From: Nitrospirota bacterium
GTDB taxonomy: Bacteria; Nitrospirota; Nitrospiria; Nitrospirales; UBA8639
Assembly: GCA_003235785.1 (NCBI GenBank)
Contig: QJYE01000071.1
Location: 1 to 8,684, forward strand
Direction: 5' to 3'
Length of the DNA: 8,684 nt
In this document: positions 1 to 6,072 of the stretch, piece after piece
How positions within the stretch are numbered: position 1 is the first letter of the stretch
Layout of the letters: each line of letters opens with the position of its first letter
Position numbers and translations under genes: made by a program
The notes under the pieces: model-generated
Seen by the model: the letters and a program-made list of their open reading frames with translations, nothing else
What the model was told of the DNA's origin: nothing
Databases searched by the model: none

Positions 1-795
1 ATGACAAGCCTTCTGCGCACCATAGATCCGATCCCCCATAATAGGACAGCCAAGCGAAGCCATATGGACTCGAAGCTGATGTTGTCGTCCGGTACGCGGG
101 GTCAACTCCACATGAGAAGCCATATCACCAAATTTGTGGAGGACCTTGAAAACGGTGACCGCGGTTTGAGGCTGAGCAGTATGGCTAGAAACCTTCTTCC
201 CATCACGCACATCCCGCCCAATGGCTAGATCGATGACTCCTTGATCATCTGCTGGCCTACCATCGATAAGAGCTTCATAGGTTCGGGTAACCGTCTGTTG
301 CTCAAATTGAGAACAGAGTGACCGGTGAGCCTGATCGGTTTTGGCCACCACCATGACCCCGGACGTATCTTTATCAAGCCGATGAACCAGTCCAGGAAAA
401 ACCTTAGCGGGAATAGGGTCTTGGGCTTTATCACGAACCTGAAGATGTGCCAACAGGCCATTCAACAAGGTTCCGTTCCAATTGCCTGAAGTGGGGTGCA
501 CCACCACCCCCGAAGGCTTATTGACCACGAGTAACGCCTCATCCTCATAAAGCACTTCAAGCGGAACGACTTCATCATTCACCATCAATGGTCCAGGCTC
601 TGGCGCATCCATCGTAATTCGGTCACCGGGTTGAATTTTTTGACTCGGCTTCACCACCTGCGCATTCACGCGAATCCGACCGGAGATGATTAATCGTTGC
701 AACCGGGAACGTGACATACCTCGCTCATGACCGACCAAAAAAGCATCCAGACGCTTGATCCTCTCCCCTGCCATCACAGTAAATTCAGTAATCAT
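1..795 (-). CDS. rluD: RluA/RluD-family 23S rRNA pseudouridine synthase, C-terminus cut by window edge
   Basis: The gene reads leftward off the window, giving 265 codons without a stop. It isomerises specific uridines in RNA to pseudouridine; RluD acts on helix 69 of 23S rRNA. Residues 13-75 look like an S4 RNA-binding domain (RLDAFL near 15-20, SRSRLQRLI near 28-36, RVN at 42-44). The catalytic signature HRLDKDTSG lies at 138-146 with the nucleophilic Asp at 141, and the second conserved block RTGRQHQLRVHM is at 234-245. E. coli RluD is about 326 residues, so perhaps 50-60 are missing. I chose ATG at 795 because AGGAAG precedes it and an in-frame stop lies just upstream (813-811). ATG at 774 also keeps the S4 domain but has no visible ribosome site. 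Family assignment is firm; RluD rather than RluA or RluC rests on the S4 domain and general resemblance. Confidence 0.93.
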   Translation of the reverse strand, partial: MITEFTVMAGERIKRLDAFLVGHERGMSRSRLQRLIISGRIRVNAQVVKPSQKIQPGDRITMDAPEPGPLMVNDEVVPLEVLYEDEALLVVNKPSGVVVHPTSGNWNGTLLNGLLAHLQVRDKAQDPIPAKVFPGLVHRLDKDTSGVMVVAKTDQAHRSLCSQFEQQTVTRTYEALIDGRPADDQGVIDLAIGRDVRDGKKVSSHTAQPQTAVTVFKVLHKFGDMASHVELTPRTGRQHQLRVHMASLGCPIMGDRIYGAQKACH

Positions 796-1054
796 GAAAG
801 TTGCTTCTTCCTATGTCGTGCACCCAAGCAAACGGAGAGAACATCTCCACAGTATATTTCAAATGGATCCTTGTGCACGCTTTTCTAAAGCTATGCGGCA
901 GCCCATAAGTCAATTGATCATGCTCAGGAAGAGCCCCCATTTGGGAAAAGGAGGTAGAAAACCGAAAAATGATTGCTGAGAGATTTGATTGATGATCATA
1001 AAACTCAAGACCTCATCACCTTATGTATGAACCTTATCAAATAGCTCCCAATTA

Positions 1055-1066
1055 AAGAACGTTCTT
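1055..1066. repeat. 12-bp perfect palindrome AAGAACGTTCTT
   Basis: The sequence AAGAACGTTCTT equals its own reverse complement, and it lies 107 bases upstream of the ATG at 1173. That placement and symmetry fit a dimeric repressor or activator site. The halves GAAC/GTTC recall LexA boxes of Gram-positive type, but those have a four-base spacer that is absent here. A chance palindrome of this length is not very rare in several kilobases, so a regulatory role is inference only. Confidence 0.3.
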
Positions 1067-1157
1067 GAATTTTGATGAACGCGACTCGCAAGAATTTGGT
1101 CTAATCACCGACAATGGAGATATCAATTGAAAATGGCCACAGACAGATCGTCACTTG

Positions 1158-1164
1158 AAAGGAG
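1158..1164 (+). promoter_or_regulatory. Ribosome binding site of the 85-residue protein
   Basis: AAAGGAG lies eight bases before the ATG at 1173. It decides the start: the in-frame TTG at 1155 would overlap this site and has no Shine-Dalgarno sequence of its own. Confidence 0.75.
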
Positions 1165-1172
1165 CAAGTACC

Positions 1173-1430
1173 ATGGCACTAGGAGGCATCGACACACAGC
1201 AATCACCACCAGCGTTTTCATTGCTTACACAAGTTCGAAAACCGGAAACAGCCGTACGCCCCAACGAAGATATTGCTGACAGAACCAAAGGGCCTGAGCA
1301 ACGGGGAGTCGCCTCGCCGATACAAGATCAGGTCACCTTGTCAAAGGAGGCTCAGAACTTTTCTGACTCAAATTCACAGTCTCAAAGAAACAATACATTC
1401 CAGCAATCCGCCTCCCCCTTTGACAATTAA
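1173..1430 (+). CDS. Small disordered protein with a DQVTLSKEAQ motif, function unknown
   Basis: An 85-residue protein rich in Ser, Gln, Asn and Pro, without signal peptide, membrane segment or cysteines, so probably cytoplasmic and largely unstructured. The one recognisable piece is DQVTLSKEAQ at residues 52-61. Short 'VxLSxEA' motifs of this kind recur in small motility-associated proteins and near the start of the folded part of FlgM homologues; that is recollection, not a search result. The protein lacks the helical sigma-binding half of FlgM, so I do not call it an anti-sigma factor. The start at 1173 is supported by AAAGGAG eight bases upstream. A hairpin follows the stop codon and the next gene converges on it, so it is probably monocistronic. 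I am fairly sure it is a gene because of the ribosome site; its function is open. Confidence 0.65.
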   Translation: MALGGIDTQQSPPAFSLLTQVRKPETAVRPNEDIADRTKGPEQRGVASPIQDQVTLSKEAQNFSDSNSQSQRNNTFQQSASPFDN

Positions 1431-1434
1431 CTTG

Positions 1435-1465
1435 GAGGAGACGCCACCAGAAGGGGCATCTCCTC
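1435..1465. terminator. Hairpin between convergent genes, possible bidirectional terminator
   Basis: GAGGAGA at 1435-1441 pairs with TCTCCTC at 1459-1465, then after one mismatch GCC pairs with GGC, leaving a nine-base loop. It starts four bases after the stop codon at 1430 and lies between two converging genes, the usual place for a shared terminator. No run of T follows on either strand, so it is not a classical intrinsic terminator. Confidence 0.4.
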
Positions 1466-1534
1466 AATCAAACGAGCGTTCATGAAAACACCCCAGTTTC
1501 CACACCGTCTTCCTCGCCTCACTGTTCCAACTCA

Positions 1535-2200
1535 CTATCGTCTTTCATAAAGCAGCTCACAGGCCTGTGCATAGCCGTGAATCCACCCTTGATGATAGGC
1601 CTCCTGCAAGGCTCGCCTCACCGCTTCAATGGCCGGTCGACCTTGGAATGAGCCTGGGACTTCTGAGCACACCATTTCTACGGCAATATCCACCAGACGC
1701 TCACGAAGTTGCCACAGCTCATCAGTCACCAGTTTCTTAAGACCTTCTTCCGCACATTGCGTCACGACCTTATCAAGAAAAGTATCATACCCTTGTACAC
1801 GTATCACCTCCTCTCGAATACGCCTTAACTCTTCTTTGATCATGCCAGTCTTTCTCATCAACACCATGAACAATTGCTTGCGCGCCTCTTCACCTAGAGT
1901 CCTCTCCATGCGCTCCAAAACCACTCCAGGAGAAGGAGACTCATCAGATTCCTCTTCCTGTCGAGACACCATCGGTCCCACATGACCTAACCGTAATCGG
2001 TCATACGTCTTTCGAGCGTCGGGGTCTCCAAGAATTTCATAGGCCGCGTTGACTTCGCGAATCTTTTGTTCGGCTTGACCGTCGCCTCCATTTCGATCAG
2101 GATGATATTGGAGCGCCAATTTTCGATACGATTTTTTAATTTCATCCTGCGAGGCTTGAAGCGACACTTCAAGAACCGCATAATAATTCAAAACAGCCAT
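1535..2200 (-). CDS. J-domain (DnaJ-like) co-chaperone with long helical C-terminal region
   Basis: A 221-residue protein with a clear J domain at residues 5-68: NYYAVLEV opens it, helix II carries IKKSYRKLALQYHPDRN with the essential HPD at 33-35, and helix III ends in AAYEILGDPDARKTYDRL. J domains stimulate ATP hydrolysis by DnaK-type Hsp70 chaperones. It lacks the Gly/Phe linker, CxxCxGxG zinc repeats and C-terminal beta domains of true DnaJ or CbpA, so it is a class C J protein with a dedicated client or site. Residues 74-221 begin with an acidic linker (EEESDE), followed by amphipathic charged helices that I cannot assign to a family. AAAGGAA lies about eight bases before the ATG. It diverges from the secreted protein starting near 2280, with only about 80 bases between. 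It is cytoplasmic by sequence, with no signal peptide or membrane segment. Confidence 0.9.
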   Translation of the reverse strand: MAVLNYYAVLEVSLQASQDEIKKSYRKLALQYHPDRNGGDGQAEQKIREVNAAYEILGDPDARKTYDRLRLGHVGPMVSRQEEESDESPSPGVVLERMERTLGEEARKQLFMVLMRKTGMIKEELRRIREEVIRVQGYDTFLDKVVTQCAEEGLKKLVTDELWQLRERLVDIAVEMVCSEVPGSFQGRPAIEAVRRALQEAYHQGWIHGYAQACELLYERR

Positions 2201-2279
2201 TTCAACATTCCTTTAATCAACACTCTTATTGTCCCAAAACACAGGCTCCTCGATTATCACCCATTACAAAACCATAGTC

Positions 2280-2795
2280 ATGTTCTCACCTCATCATTAT
2301 CATATGTCTTTGATCGCAGGCATCGTTCTTTCCGTAAATAGCCTTATGGCCCAAGACCAACTCCCGCTCCCAAAATCTCAGGCCATACACCTTCATTCAT
2401 CTGATACTCCTTCGTCACGCCAAAAACACCCCCAAACAAACAGAATGACCTCCGGTCCCCAAGAGGTCTCTATTGCGGATCTTCTCACCAATACTCAAAA
2501 ATACCACCAACAGCTTGTCACCGTTCATGGTCTGATCACACAACCGGAACTACATTTAGATGAAACAGAACTGTTTATAGACTTCGTATTCCGGCTTTCG
2601 CATGGCGAACATTCCATTGTGGTGTATGGCCGGCACGATCGCACGCAAGGGGTTTCACCCATCACCACCAATCATTTAGTTGAAGTCATTGGCACGTTTT
2701 GGAAAGAACAAGAAAGAAAAGGCATGACCATTTCTAACGCCATTGAAGCGCTTTCAGTCATGCCCTCACCACCCTCCACTCCATCGAGCACGTAA
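2280..2795 (+). CDS. Secreted OB-fold-like protein
   Basis: About 171 residues. The N-terminus has a hydrophobic stretch (MSLIAGIVLSVNSLMA, residues 9-24) ending in a likely signal peptidase I site after Ala24, followed by a Pro/Ser/Gln-rich linker. From about residue 62 comes a compact domain: VSIADLLTN, then a beta-rich run with VTVHGLITQPE, FVFRLSHGEHSIVVYGR and LVEVIGTFW. This strand pattern, with VxVxGxI opening and a VxVxG closing strand, resembles periplasmic OB-fold domains such as the NirD/CcmE-like or tRNA-anti-like groups; the fold call is inference. The start is uncertain. ATG at 2280 has no Shine-Dalgarno site and a His-rich rather than Lys/Arg-rich n-region, a TTG at 2229 would add a lysine, and ATG 2304 would leave almost no n-region. 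It ends 21 bases from the converging glycosyltransferase gene. Confidence 0.75.
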   Translation: MFSPHHYHMSLIAGIVLSVNSLMAQDQLPLPKSQAIHLHSSDTPSSRQKHPQTNRMTSGPQEVSIADLLTNTQKYHQQLVTVHGLITQPELHLDETELFIDFVFRLSHGEHSIVVYGRHDRTQGVSPITTNHLVEVIGTFWKEQERKGMTISNAIEALSVMPSPPSTPSST

Positions 2796-2816
2796 CCCAC
2801 ACACCCTCAATGAGCT

Positions 2817-3905
2817 TCACGCCTTAAGATATTTCCTCAAGACACGCACGATGCCACTGCAATCTGGTTGAGGAGAAGGCTTCAATGGGTCGGGTAAGGC
2901 CAGCACGGCCTCAAGGGTTTCCTTCCAGACACCTCGCCCAAAGTCTTCACCTGTCAGTTCCAACGCCCGCCCATGCTCACGGGCGTAATCAACCAACGAT
3001 TGTTCATCCACAAAGTTATTACGCCGCACATACACCAAGGGAATTCGATAATGAACGGCCGTCACGACCGTCCCATATCCCGGCTTGGTCATGACGACAT
3101 CTGCTTGCCTCAGCATTTCACCGAACGGCATCCGGATATTTTCGAGGCAATGGACTCGCTTCCATGAACCATCCAGCACTATGCCTCCCACTAAAAAATG
3201 AAAACCCTCACACAACTCCATTTCCTTCAATGGAAGATTTGTCAGCGGCACTCCACCAAAAGCGATCAGCACAAGCTTTTCTCCAGCCTGTATTCCCAAA
3301 AGTTTCCGCAAATCCTGTGATGGAACTGCTGCAAGTGAAAAAGACGGACCCGTCTCCGTTGAAGACGGAAAGATTGGCATATCAATCGCAGGATAGAGTC
3401 GAATCAAATGCGTGGTTTTCATATATTGTTGCCGAATGTGTTCATAGATTGTCTGATGATCAGCTCTTGCCGTTTCCATGAACGGCACTAAGACTCGATC
3501 CCAGGAAAGTGAGGCAAGCGCCACCACCTGACGGTTCGCCTGGCATGCACTGGCGATAGCCAAATAGGAAATGTTTGAAAGCACCAGATCAACCCCTGCA
3601 TCGTCCATGTCCCGAACTTCTCGCTCCACTCGTTGAGTCCAATTCTCGTGAAAAACCTGATACGCTTCCCATGTTCCCGCAATATCAATGGCTAACGGTC
3701 CTTGCTGAATACACCCAATATCCTGAGGGACGGCCTGCAACTCCCAGCTCACGTTCAAATTCTCCTGAAAAATTGATGGCTGGACACAGGTCCGAAGTAT
3801 TACCTTTAAATTCGAGACAACCGTTCCTAATGCATTCAGAACGGGAATGACTTGAGCCGCATGACCAAATCCGTGCGCAGAAATTGAACACCAAACAACC
3901 GGCAT
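2817..3905 (-). CDS. GT-B-type glycosyltransferase-like protein resembling the N-terminal half of L-arabinokinase
   Basis: A 362-residue protein with the two-lobed layout of MurG-like GT-B enzymes. The N-terminal lobe opens with a strand and glycine-rich loop, SISAHGFGHAAQVIPVL at residues 7-23. The C-terminal nucleotide-sugar lobe begins near LVLIAFGG and carries MTKPGYGTVVTA at 272-283, followed by IPLVYVRR and DEQSLVDY at 288-307. From memory, this order matches the glycosyltransferase-like N-terminal region of plant arabinokinase ARA1 (GHGFGHATRV, IRLPGYCPMP, LNFGG, KIGYGTVSEA, FVFVRRDYFNEE) better than MurG. The GHMP kinase half is absent here and the neighbours are not sugar genes. No signal peptide or membrane span is visible, so it is likely cytoplasmic or peripheral. 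A GGGGG run lies about eight bases before the ATG. Substrate is unknown. A non-catalytic role is possible. Confidence 0.8.
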   Translation of the reverse strand: MPVVWCSISAHGFGHAAQVIPVLNALGTVVSNLKVILRTCVQPSIFQENLNVSWELQAVPQDIGCIQQGPLAIDIAGTWEAYQVFHENWTQRVEREVRDMDDAGVDLVLSNISYLAIASACQANRQVVALASLSWDRVLVPFMETARADHQTIYEHIRQQYMKTTHLIRLYPAIDMPIFPSSTETGPSFSLAAVPSQDLRKLLGIQAGEKLVLIAFGGVPLTNLPLKEMELCEGFHFLVGGIVLDGSWKRVHCLENIRMPFGEMLRQADVVMTKPGYGTVVTAVHYRIPLVYVRRNNFVDEQSLVDYAREHGRALELTGEDFGRGVWKETLEAVLALPDPLKPSPQPDCSGIVRVLRKYLKA

Positions 3906-3977
3906 CGAAAAACCCCCATAAGAAATAAGGCAATATCATCAAAAATTTGTTGAAACATGAAAGGACTTGCCCCTAAC

Positions 3978-4007
3978 TTGCATGGCGTCCTCTTAAGCTT
4001 ATAGAAT
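3978..4007 (+). promoter_or_regulatory. Candidate sigma-70 promoter for the TPR lipoprotein gene
   Basis: TTGCAT (3978-3983) is followed after 18 bases by TAGAAT (4002-4007), which matches TATAAT at five of six positions. Transcription would begin near 4014, about 40 bases before the ATG at 4054. The -35 match is poor and the call is by eye only. The intergenic region 3906-4053 must also hold the promoter of the leftward glycosyltransferase gene, which I could not place. Confidence 0.3.
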
Positions 4008-4053
4008 TCTCAACGATCCAAGACGTCGTTTTCCCACTAAAAGAACCTTTTCC

Positions 4054-4521
4054 ATGTCACCTATCTACTCCAAAATCAAACGCATGAGTCTGCTCGGTAG
4101 CCTGATCATGCTTTTACTCTTCTTGACCGCTTGCTCTCATCCCCAAATTACACGACTGCCATCATCTGAGAGTGAACAGGCCACAAACGCCAAGACTCGC
4201 AAAGTTGAACAACAGTTATTAGCCACCATCCACCATGCAGAAAGTTTAGAGCCTGGAAATCCGCTTCTCTTGAGTAGCTTGTACAGCTTGGCCGACTTTT
4301 ATCAGGATCGCAAAGAATACAACAAAGCCGCGGATCAATATCAACGTGCGCTCACCATCAAAGAAGCCATTAATGGACCAGAGCATTCCGATATCGCGGC
4401 CATTCTCCAGCGATATGCCCGTCTCCTGCAAGAAGCCAAACGTCCAACTGAAGCAGCCAATCTCCTAGCCCGTGCTGATGCGATTTTAGCCCACTCGTCC
4501 CATCACCCTCCCCCTCCATAA
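4054..4521 (+). CDS. TPR-containing lipoprotein
   Basis: A 155-residue protein with a lipoprotein signal: positive n-region KIKR (7-10), hydrophobic core LLGSLIMLLLFL, and lipobox LTAC with the lipidated Cys at 27. Ser at +2 favours outer membrane sorting by the E. coli rule. After a polar linker come two tetratricopeptide-like repeats, about residues 72-105 (LYSLADFYQDRKEYNKAADQ) and 114-147 (RYARLLQEAKRPTEAANLL). The joining segment with GPEHSDIA is typical of kinesin-light-chain-style TPRs. It ends in a His/Pro tail. TPRs bind proteins, so a scaffold or assembly role in the periplasm is likely, but the partner is not shown. ATG 4054 is preferred because ATG 4084 would remove the positive n-region. 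The ribosome site is weak (AAAAGAA). A hairpin follows the stop, so it is probably monocistronic. Confidence 0.85.
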   Translation: MSPIYSKIKRMSLLGSLIMLLLFLTACSHPQITRLPSSESEQATNAKTRKVEQQLLATIHHAESLEPGNPLLLSSLYSLADFYQDRKEYNKAADQYQRALTIKEAINGPEHSDIAAILQRYARLLQEAKRPTEAANLLARADAILAHSSHHPPPP

Positions 4522-4525
4522 AAAT

Positions 4526-4550
4526 CCACCCTGTCATTTCGACCAGGTGG
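4526..4550 (+). terminator. Hairpin after the TPR lipoprotein gene
   Basis: CCACC(C)TG pairs with CAGGTGG at 4544-4550, a seven-base-pair stem with one bulged C and a ten-base loop, beginning five bases after the stop codon. No T run follows (TCATGGAAAA), so it may be a processing or pausing hairpin rather than an intrinsic terminator. Confidence 0.35.
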
Positions 4551-4615
4551 TCATGGAAAAACTTACCTACTTACTCCCCAACGATATGAGCTTTTGGTCT
4601 TTTTAGGAGATTTTC

Positions 4616-4660
4616 GTGCAGATTCCTTCATCTTCTCTCTGGCATAGAACTTGGTACTAG
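4616..4660 (+). CDS. Possible 14-codon leader ORF upstream of the zinc-ribbon gene
   Basis: GTG at 4616 is preceded by AGGAGA (4605-4610) at five bases spacing and opens a 14-residue frame reading VQIPSSSLWHRTWY, ending in TAG at 4658-4660. The strong ribosome site of the next gene begins at once after that stop. Two tryptophans and a tyrosine in 14 codons are eye-catching, but the peptide is too short for any statistical support, and I see no attenuator hairpin pair around it. It could be a chance ORF. Confidence 0.2.
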   Translation: MQIPSSSLWHRTWY

Positions 4661-4669
4661 AAGGAAGGA
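4660..4669 (+). promoter_or_regulatory. Ribosome binding site of the zinc-ribbon protein
   Basis: GAAGGAAGGA ends seven bases before ATG 4677. It fixes that start over the later in-frame ATG at 4701 and the out-of-frame TTG at 4673. Confidence 0.75.
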
Positions 4670-4676
4670 ACATTGG

Positions 4677-5006
4677 ATGGATTTTACCAAGGATTTATCA
4701 ATGAAAAAACTTCCCCGCACACCAGTCAAACGAGGACGCCCGAAAAAAACCGGTGCCATGAAACCTGCAGCACAATCAACTCAAACCGACACTCACCCAC
4801 GATGTTCCCGTTGCGGGTCACGAACCGTCACCCTGGAACAATTAGAACAAGAACTTCTCGTCAGCCTCAGCTTGCATTGCCTCATCTGTGGCCATCATAC
4901 CTTTTTGGGTCGACCTGTCATCCGATTACTCAAACGCCCTAAGGTCATTATTCCGGATTCAATCACACGACCGGCCATGGGAATCACACCTACACCAACC
5001 AGCTAA
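4677..5006 (+). CDS. Small AT-hook plus zinc-ribbon protein, probably nucleic-acid binding
   Basis: A 109-residue basic protein. Residues 18-24 read KRGRPKK, an AT-hook core (Gly-Arg-Pro flanked by basic residues) that binds the minor groove of AT-rich DNA. A zinc-ribbon-like pair of knuckles follows: CSRCG with Cys43 and Cys46, and CLICGH with Cys68 and Cys71, 21 residues apart. The C-terminal part (about 75-109) is basic then Pro/Thr-rich without a recognisable domain. No signal peptide, so cytoplasmic. The combination suggests a DNA- or RNA-binding accessory or regulatory protein, but I know no named family with exactly this arrangement. It converges on the FNR-like gene with only 24 bases between stops. 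The start is well supported by GAAGGAAGGA just upstream. Confidence 0.75.
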   Translation: MDFTKDLSMKKLPRTPVKRGRPKKTGAMKPAAQSTQTDTHPRCSRCGSRTVTLEQLEQELLVSLSLHCLICGHHTFLGRPVIRLLKRPKVIIPDSITRPAMGITPTPTS

Positions 5007-5030
5007 CGAACACCCCTCCAGCTCGCGTTT

Positions 5031-5930
5031 TCACCACGATTCCATCCGCACCGTGACAGGGCAGATACCCTGCTCTCTCAAGCCCTGCGTGAATTGTCGA
5101 CAGGCAGGAAAACTTCCGCACATTCGCAGATGAGCCTGCGAGAGATCCGGAACCAGATTAAGCAATGGAGTCAGATCAACCTGCTCTTCTCCTGAGGGCA
5201 AGACATTGGTCTGTACGATCCGTCCTTTAAGAGAGGGCCAATCCTCCGGCCAGGACCGGGTTAATACCGGCACATAGCGAAAATGTTGGGGGAATTGTTG
5301 TGCTATCTCCTGCAATTCTTGATGAAGGATCAATTGGCCTTGATGCCGCGCACTGGCAATCAACGTCATATGCCCATGACATTTTCCACCTCCTTGCCGC
5401 CAAGCCTGATTCGCCATATAGCGAATATACGAAAGGAACGGGGTAATGCCAGTCCCGTAGGCGACACAAACCAAACGAGAATCCTCCCATTCCCCATCAG
5501 GTTCTAAGCGAAGATTCCCGTCTTTGCACAGGGCCGCATTTTCATAGACCGTCGCCAAGCCTTGAGACTCATCGACGGTCAAACGAACTTCAACGGTCCG
5601 CCCTTCTTCATACCAGATATCGGCCATTTCCGACTGCCACCACATAGACGTGTCGGCTAGGGGTCGATGCGTATGATTAATAAACGTCTCCAATACGCCA
5701 GGCTCTAAGCAGGACGAATTCGACCTCGTATACATTCGCCGCCGGAACTTCTCCGTTCGCATGCCCCACGGTTTGGCTAAGAAAGCCGTACCCGGCCGCA
5801 TCGTATCGTGAAGAGAGTAACGAATTTCACCAATCTCGACGTAATCCGGCAAGGCGAATTCCACGCGGCGAATCTCTCCAGGATCAACAACCTGGAGATT
5901 GCTAATACGAGCAGCCACAAAAAATTCCAT
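5031..5930 (-). CDS. Divergent ferredoxin--NADP+ reductase-like flavoprotein
   Basis: A 299-residue protein with the FNR-type two-domain layout. The N-terminal beta-barrel carries MYTRSNSS at 66-73, corresponding to the RxYS motif that holds FAD. The pyridine nucleotide domain opens with VCVAYGTGITPFLSYIRY at about 154-171, where GTGITPF is the NADP-binding loop. It has MTLIASAR in the middle and ends with LRMCGSFPACRQF and a terminal Trp, echoing the aromatic C-terminus of bacterial FNRs that stacks on flavin. Such enzymes pass electrons between NAD(P)H and ferredoxin or flavodoxin. The segment between FAD motif and NADP loop (about 74-150) is unusual: I do not see the usual GxxS/T flavin phosphate motif, and it is rich in Trp and acidic residues. 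No iron-sulfur cysteines are apparent, so the partner is probably a separate protein. It diverges from flgM. Its ribosome site is weak (GGAACC). Confidence 0.8.
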   Translation of the reverse strand: MEFFVAARISNLQVVDPGEIRRVEFALPDYVEIGEIRYSLHDTMRPGTAFLAKPWGMRTEKFRRRMYTRSNSSCLEPGVLETFINHTHRPLADTSMWWQSEMADIWYEEGRTVEVRLTVDESQGLATVYENAALCKDGNLRLEPDGEWEDSRLVCVAYGTGITPFLSYIRYMANQAWRQGGGKCHGHMTLIASARHQGQLILHQELQEIAQQFPQHFRYVPVLTRSWPEDWPSLKGRIVQTNVLPSGEEQVDLTPLLNLVPDLSQAHLRMCGSFPACRQFTQGLREQGICPVTVRMESW

Positions 5931-6072
5931 ACGGTTCCAAACCTACCCTATCGGGAAAATAGCCAATTCACCATCCAATCCCACCACAACCGCCAACCAC
6001 GGACCTTCGTTGTCCTTATATCCATTGACACTACCAACCACAACGCGTTTGCTTCTTAGGACGGATTTTCCT

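Larger units (their letters stand above)
796..1172. other. 377-base intergenic region between divergent genes
   Basis: This stretch separates the leftward pseudouridine synthase from the rightward 85-residue protein, so it should carry both promoters. I see no protein gene of convincing length. It contains a strong Shine-Dalgarno-like sequence at 948-955 followed by two very short overlapping ORFs (969-992 and 992-1030), and a 12-bp perfect palindrome at 1055-1066. I could not find a good sigma-70 or sigma-28 promoter by eye. The open frame across 755-979 overlaps the start of the synthase gene on the opposite strand and has no family resemblance, so I did not call it. Confidence 0.5.

Noticed and set aside
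886..908. Sigma-28-like promoter: TAAA followed by GCCCATAA
   Set aside because: GCCCATAA is close to the GCCGATAA -10 box, but the spacer is 11 bases instead of about 15.
755..979. 74-codon open frame across the rluD start
   Set aside because: Overlaps the well-supported pseudouridine synthase start on the other strand, and the translation resembles nothing.
1155..1172. TTG start extending the 85-residue protein by six codons
   Set aside because: It would place the start in front of and overlapping the AAAGGAG ribosome site that clearly serves ATG 1173.
1629..1985. 118-codon plus-strand frame inside the J-domain gene
   Set aside because: It is the antisense shadow of the J-domain protein, Ser/Arg/Thr-rich and without a ribosome site.
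2690..2706. TGGCACG sequence resembling a sigma-54 promoter
   Set aside because: The -12 GC element is missing at the required distance, and the sequence lies inside the coding region of the OB-fold-like protein.
6025..6053. TTGACA upstream of flgM as a -35 box
   Set aside because: The paired -10 would be TTTGCT, a poor match, and transcription would start on top of the flgM ribosome site.
5899..6072. Longer FlgM starting at TTG 5899
   Set aside because: It would overlap the start of the divergent FNR-like gene, and the added residues do not resemble FlgM.
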